Assembly (NCBI GenBank): GCA_945946665.1 | Contig: CAMEWO010000007.1 | Location: 1 to 64,000, forward strand | Source of the DNA: an uncultured Eubacterium sp. | GTDB lineage: Bacteria; Bacillota; Clostridia; Lachnospirales; Lachnospiraceae | Reading direction: 5' to 3' | Length of the DNA: 64,000 bases | Shown: in pieces, positions 54,209 to 63,492 of the stretch | How positions within the stretch are numbered: the stretch's first letter is position 1 | Layout: each line of letters begins with the position of its first letter | Program-made: the position numbers and the translations under genes | The notes under the pieces: model-generated | Database searches by the model: none | What the model was told of the DNA's origin: nothing | What the model saw: only the letters and a program-made list of their open reading frames with translations

Positions 54209-55948
54209 ATGAGTGAAGTAAAAATAATGCTGGGCAATGAGGCAATTGCCAGAGGAGCATATGAAGCAGGTGTAAAGGTGTCCGCTGCATATCCCGGAAC
54301 TCCCAGTACTGAAATTAGTGAGAATATTGTAAATTATCCCGAAATCTATGCAGAATGGTCACCTAATGAGAAGGTAGCCATGGAAGTTGCGATTGGTGCA
54401 TCTGTAAGTGGTGTGCGCTCCATGGCATCAATGAAGCATGTAGGTGTGAATGTTGCCAGCGACCCACTGTATACCGTGTCCTATATCGGAGTAAACGGAG
54501 GTTTGGTTTTGGTAGCTGCAGACGATCCCGGTCTTTATTCTTCCCAGAATGAGCAGGATACCAGATGTGTAGCCCGTGCAGCAATGGTTCCTGTACTGGA
54601 GCCATCTGATTCACAGGAAGCAAAAGACTTTATGAAGTTAGCCTTTGACTTGTCTGAGAAGTACGATACTCCTGTCATTTTAAGAACTACCACCCGACTG
54701 TCCCACTCTCAGGGTCCGGTTACTTTGGAGGATCGGGAAGAACGAGAGGATATTGTATACGAAAGAAACGTAGGCAAGTTTGTCATGATGCCTGGAAATG
54801 CAAAACAGCGTCATCTCCATGTGGAAAAGCGTCTTAAGGATATGGCGGAAGATGGCTCAAGCATGTCCATCAACCGTATGGAAATAAATGACACCAAAAT
54901 TGGCTTCATCACCAGCGGAATCGCATACCAGTACGTGAAGGAAGCCTGCCCTGACGCATCTGTACTGAAACTTGGACTGGTACATCCTCTGCCTCGCAAG
55001 CTGATTGAAGAGTTTGCCACAAAGGTTGAAACTCTGTACATATTTGAAGAACTGGAACCCGTGTTTGAGGAACAGATTAAATCCTGGGGTATTAAATGTA
55101 TTGGTAAGGAAATATTTACCGTACAGGGCGAGTACAGTGCAAATATGATTCGCAAGGCCGTGCTGCATGAGGAACTGGATTTAAAAGCTCCTGCACAGGT
55201 TCCTGCCAGACCTCCTATTCTGTGTCCAGGATGTCCTCACAGAAGCGTTTACTCAGTGCTTAATAAGTTAAAGATTCATGCTGCAGGAGACATTGGCTGC
55301 TACACTCTGGGCGCAGTCGCTCCGTTGAATGTAGTAGACACGACTGTCTGCATGGGAGCAAGTATTTCTACTCTCCATGGAATGGAAAAGGCAAAGGGTA
55401 AAGATTACATCAAAAATTGGGTGGCAGTAATTGGAGATTCGACATTTATGCATACCGGTATTAACTCTCTGATGAACATGGTTTACAACCAGGGCACCGG
55501 AACCGTAATGATTCTGGATAATTCTACCACTGGTATGACTGGTCATCAGGATCACGCTGCTACCGGTAAAACTCTCAGAGGAGAGGTAGTTCCCGCTATT
55601 AGCATTTATCATCTTTGTAAGGCAATGGGCATTAAGAATGTTGTTGAGGTAGATGCCTTCGACACAGCTCTTTTAGAAAAAACCATCCGTGAAGAAGTAG
55701 CAAAAGACGAGGTTTCCGTTATTATTACAAAGTCACCTTGCGTTCTGTTAAAAAAGGAAAAGAAGGAAACTCCTAAGGTATGTGTGCCTGTTCCTGAGAA
55801 ATGCAAGAAATGTGGTATGTGTCTGCGTCCAGGCTGTCCTGCATTGACCAAAAATGAGGACGGAACCATCTTAATTGATCAGACTATGTGCAACGGCTGC
55901 GGACTTTGCAAGAGTCTCTGCAAGTTTGATGCCATTGAGACAGTGTAG
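54209..55948 (+). CDS. iorA: Indolepyruvate ferredoxin oxidoreductase, alpha subunit
   Basis: The large subunit of the TPP- and ferredoxin-dependent enzyme that interconverts aryl-pyruvates with aryl-acetyl-CoA, CO2 and reduced ferredoxin. Residues 1-360 are the pyrimidine-binding and transketolase-like half, starting GNEAIARGAYEAGV. The TPP region contains CPGCPHRSVYSVLNKL and the GDS-N motif VIGDSTFMHTGINSL. The C-terminal 50 residues carry two 4Fe-4S motifs (CKKCGMCLRPGCP and CNGCGLCKSLCKFDA). At 579 residues it fits the family. It has a strong ribosome site and lies 12 bases after the ligase gene. Confidence 0.94.
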   Translation: MSEVKIMLGNEAIARGAYEAGVKVSAAYPGTPSTEISENIVNYPEIYAEWSPNEKVAMEVAIGASVSGVRSMASMKHVGVNVASDPLYTVSYIGVNGGLVLVAADDPGLYSSQNEQDTRCVARAAMVPVLEPSDSQEAKDFMKLAFDLSEKYDTPVILRTTTRLSHSQGPVTLEDREEREDIVYERNVGKFVMMPGNAKQRHLHVEKRLKDMAEDGSSMSINRMEINDTKIGFITSGIAYQYVKEACPDASVLKLGLVHPLPRKLIEEFATKVETLYIFEELEPVFEEQIKSWGIKCIGKEIFTVQGEYSANMIRKAVLHEELDLKAPAQVPARPPILCPGCPHRSVYSVLNKLKIHAAGDIGCYTLGAVAPLNVVDTTVCMGASISTLHGMEKAKGKDYIKNWVAVIGDSTFMHTGINSLMNMVYNQGTGTVMILDNSTTGMTGHQDHAATGKTLRGEVVPAISIYHLCKAMGIKNVVEVDAFDTALLEKTIREEVAKDEVSVIITKSPCVLLKKEKKETPKVCVPVPEKCKKCGMCLRPGCPALTKNEDGTILIDQTMCNGCGLCKSLCKFDAIETV

Positions 55949-56006
55949 TATATAGACACCGGAAAGAAAACTTTTGCGGATATGTTATGGAGGTATAAAT
56001 ACAATT

Positions 56007-56582
56007 ATGGAAAATAAAACCAAGAATATTATGATTGTAGGCGTAGGTGGCCAGGGTACCCTGCTCACAAGCCGAATTTTAGGTAATATCACCGTGACGG
56101 CAGGATATGACGTAAAGTTGTCCGAGGTACACGGAATGGCACAAAGAGGCGGCAGCGTTGTAACCTTTGTACGTTATGGCAAAAAGGTAGCTGAGCCCAT
56201 CGTTGAGGAGGGTCAGGCAGATGTACTGATTGCCTTCGAGAAGCTTGAGGCACTTCGCTATGCACATTTTTTAAAGAAGGATGGTGCCATCATAGTTAAC
56301 GAACAGCGGATTGATCCTATTACCGTTGTAACCGGTGCTGCACAGTATCCTGAGAATATTATTGAAAACCTTGAAAAGGAATACAATGTATACAAAGTAA
56401 ACGCTATGGAAGAAGCCTTGAAACTTGGTAATTCCAGAGTGTTTAACATCATTGTTCTGGGCGTGGCAGCAAAACATATGGACTTCTCCAAAGAAGCATG
56501 GCTTGAAGCTATCGAGAAGACTGTTCCACCAAAAACCGTGGAAATTAATAAAAAAGCATTTTTATTGGGTTACGAAGGCTAA
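56007..56582 (+). CDS. iorB: Indolepyruvate ferredoxin oxidoreductase, beta subunit
   Basis: The small subunit (191 residues), a gamma-type domain of 2-oxoacid:acceptor oxidoreductases. Family features are IMIVGVGGQGTLLTSRILG, SEVHGMAQRGGSVVTFVRYG and a central hydrophobic core. I chose ATG 56007 over a TTG at 55974; its GGAGG is 13 bases upstream, longer than ideal. It follows iorA directly and should form the heterodimeric complex with it. Confidence 0.93.
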   Translation: MENKTKNIMIVGVGGQGTLLTSRILGNITVTAGYDVKLSEVHGMAQRGGSVVTFVRYGKKVAEPIVEEGQADVLIAFEKLEALRYAHFLKKDGAIIVNEQRIDPITVVTGAAQYPENIIENLEKEYNVYKVNAMEEALKLGNSRVFNIIVLGVAAKHMDFSKEAWLEAIEKTVPPKTVEINKKAFLLGYEG

Positions 56583-56612
56583 AACTGTAAATAATATTGG
56601 GGAGGATACAAA

Positions 56613-57911
56613 ATGATTTGGAATGAAGCAAAAGAATGTATGAGCCGCGATGAAATGCAAAACCTACAGAGTAAAAGACTGGTAAAGCTTGTTGACAGAG
56701 TGTATCACAACGTAGAATTTTATCGCAAGAAGATGCAGGATCTGGGTTTGGAACCTGGAGATATCAGGGGAATTGAAGATTTATCAAAACTTCCCTTTAC
56801 AACCAAAAATGATTTGAGAGATACCTATCCTTTCGGATTATTTGCAACTCCACAATCTGAAATCGTGCGTATCCATGCATCCAGCGGAACCACAGGAAAG
56901 GCTACTGTGGTAGGCTACACCCGTAAAGATATCGATATCTGGGCTGAATGTGTGGCAAGAGCATTTGCACAGGCTGGTCTGGGCAGGGATGACATTATTC
57001 AGGTAGCCTATGGTTACGGTTTATTTACAGGAGGACTGGGAGCTCATTACGGTGCAGAAAACCTGGGTGCAACAGTTGTTCCAATGTCTACCGGCAATAC
57101 TAAAAAACTCACCACCATGATGAAAGATTTTGGTGCCACTGCTATTGCATGTACACCTTCATATTTGTTGCATATCGCAGAAACCTTAGAGGCGGATGGC
57201 GATCTTGACAAAATAAAGCTGAAGGCAGCAATCTGCGGTGCAGAGCCATGGACAGAGCAGATGCGCAAGCAGATTGAAGAGAAGCTTCATATCAATGCAT
57301 TTGATATTTACGGACTCTCAGAAATTATGGGTCCCGGAGTAGCTTGTGATTGTATCTATCACAAGGGTCTTCATGTGTATGAGGATCACTTCCTTCCTGA
57401 GATAATTGATCCTGAGACCCTGCAGCCACTTCCTGAAGGTGAGACTGGAGAATTGGTATTTACCACCCTTACAAAGGAGGGCTTACCATTACTTCGATAT
57501 CGTACCAGAGACTTAACAAGCATCAGATATGATAAGTGCGAATGTGGAAGAACTCTGGCAAGAATCAGCAGATTCAAAGGCCGTTCCGACGACATGCTGA
57601 TTATTCGCGGTGTCAATGTATTCCCTTCCCAGGTGGAAGCTGCATTGCTTGAGATGGGTGAAACTGCCCCTCACTACATGCTGATAGTTGATCGTGTGAA
57701 CAATCTGGATACTCTGGAAGTTCAGGTAGAGGTTGAGGAAAAATTCTTCTCCGACAAAATCAGCGAGTTAGAAAATCTGACCAACAAAATTGCTCATACC
57801 ATTCAGCAGGCAATCGGTCTTGCAGTTAAGGTAAAACTTGTAGAGCCGAACACAATTCAGAGAAGTATGGGTAAAGCCGTACGTGTAATTGACAACCGTA
57901 AACTTGTGTAA
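56613..57911 (+). CDS. paaK: Phenylacetate-CoA ligase (PaaK family)
   Basis: A 432-residue AMP-forming ligase that makes phenylacetyl-CoA or a related aryl-acetyl-CoA. Signatures are [31 protein letters not shown], and [19 protein letters not shown], with late RSMGKAVRV. It lies behind iorB. In anaerobes that salvage aryl acids, this reaction and IOR are consecutive steps. Because it spends ATP to AMP, it fits the acid-activating direction. Confidence 0.93.
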   Translation: MIWNEAKECMSRDEMQNLQSKRLVKLVDRVYHNVEFYRKKMQDLGLEPGDIRGIEDLSKLPFTTKNDLRDTYPFGLFATPQSEIVRIHASSGTTGKATVVGYTRKDIDIWAECVARAFAQAGLGRDDIIQVAYGYGLFTGGLGAHYGAENLGATVVPMSTGNTKKLTTMMKDFGATAIACTPSYLLHIAETLEADGDLDKIKLKAAICGAEPWTEQMRKQIEEKLHINAFDIYGLSEIMGPGVACDCIYHKGLHVYEDHFLPEIIDPETLQPLPEGETGELVFTTLTKEGLPLLRYRTRDLTSIRYDKCECGRTLARISRFKGRSDDMLIIRGVNVFPSQVEAALLEMGETAPHYMLIVDRVNNLDTLEVQVEVEEKFFSDKISELENLTNKIAHTIQQAIGLAVKVKLVEPNTIQRSMGKAVRVIDNRKLV

Positions 57912-57949
57912 ACAGATAAAGCGTGATAACACGCGGAATGGAGGTTCCT

Positions 57950-58369
57950 ATGTTTATTAATCAGTTATCTGTATTTATTGAAAATAGAGAAGGACGTCTG
58001 GAACAGGTTCTGGACATCCTGAAAGAAGAAAAAATTAATATTATTTCCCTGTCTCTGGCAGATTCCAGTGATTTTGGATTGCTCAGAATGATTGTTTCAG
58101 ACAGTGAAAAAGGCAAAAATGCACTAAAAGCAAAGGGCTTTTCTGCAATGCTGACACCGGTATTAGCAGTGAAATTGTCTCATCAGGTTGGACAGCTTCA
58201 GGTGCTTCTGTCAGAAATCTGCTCTGCAGGTATCAATATCGAATATACTTATGCCCTGGCCACAGGTAATGACGATGCTTCTATTGTTATTAAGGCTGCC
58301 GATATGGATAAAGCTGTAGAAGTGCTGGAAAAAACAGGCGTAGAATTGATTTCTGCGAAAGAATTATGA
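57950..58369 (+). CDS. ACT-domain amino acid-binding protein
   Basis: A 139-residue stand-alone protein with two ACT-like domains (about 3-65 and 70-139; INQLSVFIENREGRLEQVLD and VGQLQVLLSEICSAGINIEY). ACT domains bind amino acids and regulate enzymes, so it may sense aromatic amino acids and adjust the ligase or IOR. I set the start at ATG 57950, five bases after GGAGG; the longer frame starts at 57923. It overlaps the amidohydrolase gene by four bases. ACT proteins directly behind paaK are a recurring arrangement. Confidence 0.88.
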   Translation: MFINQLSVFIENREGRLEQVLDILKEEKINIISLSLADSSDFGLLRMIVSDSEKGKNALKAKGFSAMLTPVLAVKLSHQVGQLQVLLSEICSAGINIEYTYALATGNDDASIVIKAADMDKAVEVLEKTGVELISAKEL

Positions 58370-59169
58370 TAATTGATTTTCACACACATATTTTCCCAGA
58401 CAAAATAGCAGAAAAAACCATTGCCAAGCTTGCATCAGTTGCAAACATAGCAGCCTCAACTGATGGAACAATAAATGGACTTGTGGAATCAATGAACCGG
58501 GCAAATGTAGACATATCAGTGATTCAACCTGTAGTTACCAAACCTGAACAGTTTGAAACAATTAACCAGTTTGCACAGAGTATTAATGAAAAATATAAAG
58601 GCAGATTAATATCCTTTGGAGGAATTCACCCTGATTGCGAGGATTATAAGCAAAAATTAAATCAAATTAAAGAATCAGGTTTTCTTGGCATTAAAATTCA
58701 TCCGGATTATCAGAAAGTGATGATTGATGATGTACGTTACATGAATATTATAGAATATGCCGATGAACTGGATTTAATAATTCTTACCCACTCTGGAATT
58801 GATATGGGACTTCCCGATCCGGTTCACTGTCCTCCGAACAAAGTACGAAAGGTACTGGATAAACTAAAACCCAAGAAGATGGTTCTGGCACATTTCGGCG
58901 CCTGGAATCAGTGGAAGGAAGTTTATGAATATCTGGCTGGCGAAGATGTCTATCTGGATACTGCTCTCACCTTTGATTATATTGAACAGGATATGTTTCT
59001 AAAAATATTAGAAAAACACGGCAGTGACAAAATCCTGTTTGCAACAGATTCGCCTTGGAGTGATGCGGCAGAAGGAATCAAAGCGGTAAATAATTTACCT
59101 CTGTCACAGAATATAAAAGACGATATACTTGGAAATAATGCCATGAAATTATTGCAAATGAAAGGATAA
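58366..59169 (+). CDS. Amidohydrolase-superfamily (family 2) protein
   Basis: A 267-residue metal-dependent TIM-barrel hydrolase. The metal-binding HxH is at the very N-terminus (DFHTHIFPD), with further His in IKIHPDY, LTHSG and LAHFG and Asp in FATDSPW. Members include amidohydrolases and decarboxylases of aromatic acids, so a role on an aryl substrate fits the operon. Exact reaction unknown. The ATG overlaps the ACT gene's stop (ATGA). Confidence 0.85.
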   Translation: MIIDFHTHIFPDKIAEKTIAKLASVANIAASTDGTINGLVESMNRANVDISVIQPVVTKPEQFETINQFAQSINEKYKGRLISFGGIHPDCEDYKQKLNQIKESGFLGIKIHPDYQKVMIDDVRYMNIIEYADELDLIILTHSGIDMGLPDPVHCPPNKVRKVLDKLKPKKMVLAHFGAWNQWKEVYEYLAGEDVYLDTALTFDYIEQDMFLKILEKHGSDKILFATDSPWSDAAEGIKAVNNLPLSQNIKDDILGNNAMKLLQMKG

Positions 59170-59180
59170 CAAATAACAAT

Positions 59181-60707
59181 ATGATAGTAAAAATTATCTT
59201 CCTGATTCTGTTCTTTTTAACCATGGTAGGTGTAGGTGTCTATTCCAGAAAACACGCTACCAATGTAAATGACTTTGTTCTGGGCGGAAGATCTGTAGGT
59301 CCCTGGCTGACAGCATTTGCCTACGGCACATCTTATTTTTCAGCAGTTGTGTTTGTGGGATATGCTGGCCAGTTTGGTTATAAATATGGAATTTCAGCCA
59401 CATGGATTGGTATTGGCAATGCATTGATTGGCTCACTGCTTGCATGGGTTATTCTGGGCAGAAGAACCCGTGTTATGAGCAAACATCTTTCTGCTGCAAC
59501 CATGCCGGATTATTTTGGAAAGCGCTATGATTCTAACACTTTAAAGATTGTGGCAAGCGCCATTGCTTTTATCTTTTTAATTCCATATACAGCATCTGTT
59601 TACAATGGTTTGTCACGACTTTTTGGAATGGCCTTCGACATTCCTTATACCGTGTGTGTCATCGTAATGGCAGCCTTAACCGGTGTTTATGTTATTCTGG
59701 GAGGCTACATGGCAACTGCAATCAATGACTTTATTCAGGGTGTCATTATGCTTTTCGGTATCGTGGCAGTTATTGTTGCCGTGCTGAATGGACAGGGTGG
59801 TTTCTATGAAGCGGTGATGAATTTGGCAGAGATTGAGAGTGATGTTCCTTTGACCATGGGTCAGAAGGGTGTGTTTGCTTCCTTCTTCGGTCCTGATTTA
59901 CCAAATCTGATAGGTGTTGTAATATTGACATCTTTAGGTACATGGGGACTCCCTCAGATGGTACATAAATTCTATGCAATTAAAGACGAGAAATCCATTA
60001 AATCAGGAACCATCATCTCTACCTTCTTCGCCATTGTAGTATCCGGCGGATGCTACTTCCTGGGCGGTTTCGGCAGATTGTATGACACTCCTGCAATCTA
60101 TTCTGAGAGTGGCAAGATTGTGTACGATGCAATTATCCCTGCTATGCTTTCCACCCTTCCCGATATTCTGGTTGGTGTAGTAGTTGTGTTGGTATTGTCA
60201 GCATCCATGTCCACATTATCTTCTCTGGTATTAACTTCCAGTTCTACTCTGACACTGGATTTGCTCAAGGATAATATTATCAAGGATATGAATGAGAAGA
60301 AACAGCTGCTCATCATGAGAATTATGTTGGTATTTTTTATCGTTGTCAGTGTGGTAATTGCTCTGGACCCTCCTACCTTTATTGCCCAGCTCATGGGAAT
60401 TTCCTGGGGAGCACTGGCAGGAGCATTCCTTGCACCTTTCCTGTATGGTCTCTACTGGAAGGGAGTTACTAAAGCAGCCGTTTGGGCAAGCTTTATCTGC
60501 GGTGTGCTTTTGACGGTATCTAACATGTTCCTGAAATTTATTGCTTCCCCTATCAATGCAGGTGCCATTGCAATGATTGCCGGCTTGATTATTGTCCCTG
60601 TTGTAAGTCTGATTACTCCTAAAATGGACAAGAAAAAGCTGGATTCCATCTTTTCTTGTCTTGACGAAACTGTTACTGTCAGCAGGAAAAAATCTATTGA
60701 AGAATAA
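59181..60707 (+). CDS. Sodium/solute symporter (SSS family)
   Basis: A 508-residue membrane protein with about 13 segments. SSS-family features are the AYGTSYFSAVVFVGYAGQFG start and the Na+-site region LVLSASMSTLSSLVLTSSS. It should import an organic acid or similar solute with Na+; as the last gene of the aryl-acid operon it is the likely uptake system for the ligase substrate. It has a weak ribosome site AAAGGATAA. A terminator follows. Confidence 0.88.
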   Translation: MIVKIIFLILFFLTMVGVGVYSRKHATNVNDFVLGGRSVGPWLTAFAYGTSYFSAVVFVGYAGQFGYKYGISATWIGIGNALIGSLLAWVILGRRTRVMSKHLSAATMPDYFGKRYDSNTLKIVASAIAFIFLIPYTASVYNGLSRLFGMAFDIPYTVCVIVMAALTGVYVILGGYMATAINDFIQGVIMLFGIVAVIVAVLNGQGGFYEAVMNLAEIESDVPLTMGQKGVFASFFGPDLPNLIGVVILTSLGTWGLPQMVHKFYAIKDEKSIKSGTIISTFFAIVVSGGCYFLGGFGRLYDTPAIYSESGKIVYDAIIPAMLSTLPDILVGVVVVLVLSASMSTLSSLVLTSSSTLTLDLLKDNIIKDMNEKKQLLIMRIMLVFFIVVSVVIALDPPTFIAQLMGISWGALAGAFLAPFLYGLYWKGVTKAAVWASFICGVLLTVSNMFLKFIASPINAGAIAMIAGLIIVPVVSLITPKMDKKKLDSIFSCLDETVTVSRKKSIEE

Positions 60708-60739
60708 TTTCTTCCTTCATTTTGTTTTGTAAATTAAAC

Positions 60740-60778
60740 AGGAGTAAGTATACTGTACTTTGCGGTACACTTACTCCT
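60740..60778 (+). terminator. Terminator of the aryl-acid operon
   Basis: AGGAGTAAGT (60740-60749) pairs with ACTTACTCCT (60769-60778), with an inner GTAC/GTAC stem. TTAATTCTTTT follows, a broken U-tract, 33 bases after the symporter stop. Confidence 0.75.
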
Positions 60779-60809
60779 TAATTCTTTTGGTTTTACCTTC
60801 CTTTTCAAC

Positions 60810-60938
60810 TTAGAACTCAAGCATTTCAGCAATTTGTAATATTGCTCTCTCGGATACATTTAGACACCTCACGATTTATTTGCGGTTATCTGCATTTTCC
60901 GTAATTATTTCCAATAAATCCTCATCGTATTCCTCCAT
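60810..60938 (-). pseudogene. Short degraded coding remnant
   Basis: On the minus strand a frame from ATG 60938 encodes MEEYDEDLLEIITENADNRK, stops, and continues in the same frame (NVSERAILQIAEMLEF) to a second stop at 60810. Both halves look like small regulatory-protein sequence. I cannot name the family. It may be the tail of a decayed gene behind the XRE-regulator operon. Confidence 0.35.
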
Positions 60939-60981
60939 GTAAATGATTGGCAAATTATAAATTTTTTATAAATTGGCAAAA

Positions 60982-61038
60982 AGAAAGGCATCTGTACACT
61001 TTCATGAACAGATGCCTTTCTCAAGGCTGTTTTTTTAC
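60982..61038. terminator. Hairpin pair behind the XRE/unknown-protein operon
   Basis: AGAAAGGCATCTGT (60982-60995) pairs perfectly with ACAGATGCCTTTCT (61008-61021), and GGCTGT (61025-61030) pairs with ACAGCC about seven T later. The first stem on the minus strand is followed by CTTTTT. Termination of the leftward operon is plausible, although its stop is about 130 bases away. Confidence 0.5.
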
Positions 61039-61169
61039 AGCCCCTTTTTCTGGCAAAGAGAGTGTATGTTATCACATAAATCTTAACTTCCAGTAGAAGT
61101 TAAGATTATAAATTATTCTGATGCACGATACGTCAGATTATTTTATCCTGTACCTTCTGTTATTACAAC

Positions 61170-61541
61170 CTAGTACATCGTTTCGTAAATACTGGCATGA
61201 GAAACTAGTCTGATGTAATAAGCCCATAAACGACGAATAACTGAGGCAGAGAAGTCCTCTGCCTCAGGCTGAAATTCCGCCTCAAACTGAGGTTTAATAA
61301 CTAATGGAACAAGGAAATCATCCACCTTGATACCGAAGATTCTGCTTAAGAAAAACAGATTCTCAATATCTGGAAGGTTGTGTCCGTGACGCCACTTGTT
61401 AATCGACTGAACCGAGAGCCCTATGATTCCACCAAGTTCTTTATCTGAAAGTCCACTCTCATCAATCATTTTACTAATTTTCTTGCCTGTGGCATCCATA
61501 TCGATGCCGAAAATATTCATACCATTCCATACCATAGGCAT
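61170..61541 (-). CDS. XRE-family DNA-binding protein
   Basis: A 123-residue protein with an HTH_3 domain (about 16-70; KKISKMIDESGLSDKELGGI, then SVQSINKWRHGHNLPDIENL) and an unfamiliar C-terminal part of about 50 residues. It starts one base after the stop of the upstream 547-residue gene (TAA-T-ATG) with AAGGAG before it, so the two are coupled. It probably regulates that gene. I chose ATG 61541; ATG 61535 (two codons later) is possible. Confidence 0.82.
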   Translation of the reverse strand: MPMVWNGMNIFGIDMDATGKKISKMIDESGLSDKELGGIIGLSVQSINKWRHGHNLPDIENLFFLSRIFGIKVDDFLVPLVIKPQFEAEFQPEAEDFSASVIRRLWAYYIRLVSHASIYETMY

Positions 61542-61542
61542 A

Positions 61543-63186
61543 TTACTCCTTTGTTGTTTCCGCAAGTTCCTTTGTATATTGATATAACTCATCATTAATC
61601 ATTAAAGCACTTGTCATTTTATAAATGTCATTTTTCCCAGAATCTACTCTTATCAATGAGTAATATCGTGCAAAAGAATCTGGACTTTCTTCAAGATTCT
61701 TATAAACCTGTTCCCAGTCTGTCTTTCTTATCAAAATATATCTATTATGATCAATAATCCATCTATACTTTTCACTTGCTGATTTACCTAATAACTCTGT
61801 AAACTTCGGTTCATTCAAAATTTCATCAAGATTTTTTCTTGATACACCTAGTGATTTTGCAAGACCTGGACGTACCGTATCCCCAGTTTCATATCCCATA
61901 AGATCATCTAAATCATTTATGTCATATTTTTCATATAATTCAGAAAGTTCCTCTCTTTTTCTATCCATAAGTTGGCCAAAGGTTTCTGCTACATCCTGTT
62001 TTGCAGCTTGTTCAACCTGTTCTTGCGTAACATTTTTTCCTTTTAAGTTAATTTTAATTTGGTCTGATTCAGCCTTTAAGTACTCATCGATAACCAAATC
62101 AACATCAATTTTTCCAGCTAATCCCTTCCTAAGTGCCACTTTAATGTCTTCTATCGGAACATATCTATCGACCTTCTTATTCTGGGCTCCTGCAAATCCA
62201 ACCTGTGCAAATAAAGTCCATATGCTATATGGGTGCTCTTCTTCCTGGTTTATCTTTAATGGATCTGCACAATTCTTATCCTTAAGATGAAGCTTCGCAT
62301 CCATGATTCTTTTTACAAACTCTTCATAATGCGTTTTTTCATCATTTTTAAAATTGACATATTTACACAACTTATCAATTTCAAACCCCCATAGCAGGTA
62401 TTCACTGATTAATTCATCAAATCCAATTGTTCCAATTTTTGAATTTTTAAATCGGTTTTTCCAATAATCGTCAAGACTTTTCTTTGAAAAAAAATTTTTT
62501 AACGTCTCTCCGAAAGAAGCATCTTTAGTTCCCAAATAAAATGCTTCAAATAAATCAATCTTTTCTTTTTCAGAAAAATCTAAAACATTAATTCTTTTCA
62601 TTAATCTATCTACACAGCAACGATCTGGTATATCAATCTTGTTTTCTAAGAATTCATTTGCAATCTCAACGGCCTTCTTGCACTGTCCCCTTGTAATATC
62701 TCCGTATATAAACGCTTTCGTTCCAAGTCGCGATTCAATTAGACACGCAATTGCCAAAAGATAAATATGATATAGCTCTCCCTGAGTTTTGCTTCCCCAT
62801 TTACTATAGATATGTGTAAACCTATGATCATTCCAATCATAATTTAAATAAGATAAACAAGCCCCAATCATGGCATCACCTGCATTTTCATCAACCTCAT
62901 TATCACCAATTATATCTCGTGGCAAGAAATACTCTTCAGCGGTTTTTAATGTATCTATATCTCCATCAGCTGCCCATCCAATTTTTTCTTCATAGTGTCC
63001 CCAATTTGGAGGAAAACTATGTTCCGCGGTTTTCACAAGACATATGGTATCCACTCCATGAATATCGACCTTTCTTCTTTCTGCCAAGGGTAATTTTTCA
63101 ATTAGCATCAGCGTTTCATTATAAACGTCTTCCCACTCTTTTTTTGTAATCGATTTTGAAATATCTAAATCAATGAATATTCCCAT
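61543..63186 (-). CDS. Unrecognised 547-residue protein coupled to an XRE regulator
   Basis: I do not recognise this family. It is a soluble, helical-looking protein with no signal peptide or membrane segment. Motif-like stretches are GDAMIGACLSYLNYDWNDH, EKIDLFEAFYLGTKD, and a late coil VEQAAKQDVAETFGQLMDRK followed by ELSELYEKYDINDLDDLMGY. No nuclease, NTPase or protease motif was found by eye. A strong AAGGAGG precedes the ATG, and it is translationally coupled to an XRE regulator, a layout common in toxin-antitoxin, defence and immunity modules. It lies beside a broken glycosyltransferase gene and a degraded remnant, an area of rearrangement. Confidence 0.72.
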   Translation of the reverse strand: MGIFIDLDISKSITKKEWEDVYNETLMLIEKLPLAERRKVDIHGVDTICLVKTAEHSFPPNWGHYEEKIGWAADGDIDTLKTAEEYFLPRDIIGDNEVDENAGDAMIGACLSYLNYDWNDHRFTHIYSKWGSKTQGELYHIYLLAIACLIESRLGTKAFIYGDITRGQCKKAVEIANEFLENKIDIPDRCCVDRLMKRINVLDFSEKEKIDLFEAFYLGTKDASFGETLKNFFSKKSLDDYWKNRFKNSKIGTIGFDELISEYLLWGFEIDKLCKYVNFKNDEKTHYEEFVKRIMDAKLHLKDKNCADPLKINQEEEHPYSIWTLFAQVGFAGAQNKKVDRYVPIEDIKVALRKGLAGKIDVDLVIDEYLKAESDQIKINLKGKNVTQEQVEQAAKQDVAETFGQLMDRKREELSELYEKYDINDLDDLMGYETGDTVRPGLAKSLGVSRKNLDEILNEPKFTELLGKSASEKYRWIIDHNRYILIRKTDWEQVYKNLEESPDSFARYYSLIRVDSGKNDIYKMTSALMINDELYQYTKELAETTKE

Positions 63187-63492
63187 AAAACCTCCTTATC
63201 TTTATTTATCTTTTTTTCATACTCGAAATTGAACCAATGGCAGCATTCATCATTTAATGAAAATTGCCTTTTCCAGTCACTCTGCTTATTTAATACTCCA
63301 TTAATATCTAAAAAAGATACACGGGCATCACCTCATGATTTATTTTACACATGAATATTTCCCTTGTCATTTAACCGATAGTTGAATTAAAAAAGGACTC
63401 TCAGAACATGGTTGTATCAAATAAAACCAGCGGGGCTTATTTAAGTACATCTATTCTTAAGACTGTCACTCATTTTTCAAAAATTTGACTGA
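63187..63492. other. Gene-free AT-rich stretch
   Basis: About 300 bases between divergent units. The AAGGAGG ribosome site of the leftward gene lies at 63191-63197. I saw no convincing promoter, repeat or RNA gene. The right end may hold the decayed 5' part of the glycosyltransferase, but no family sequence is visible there. Confidence 0.5.
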
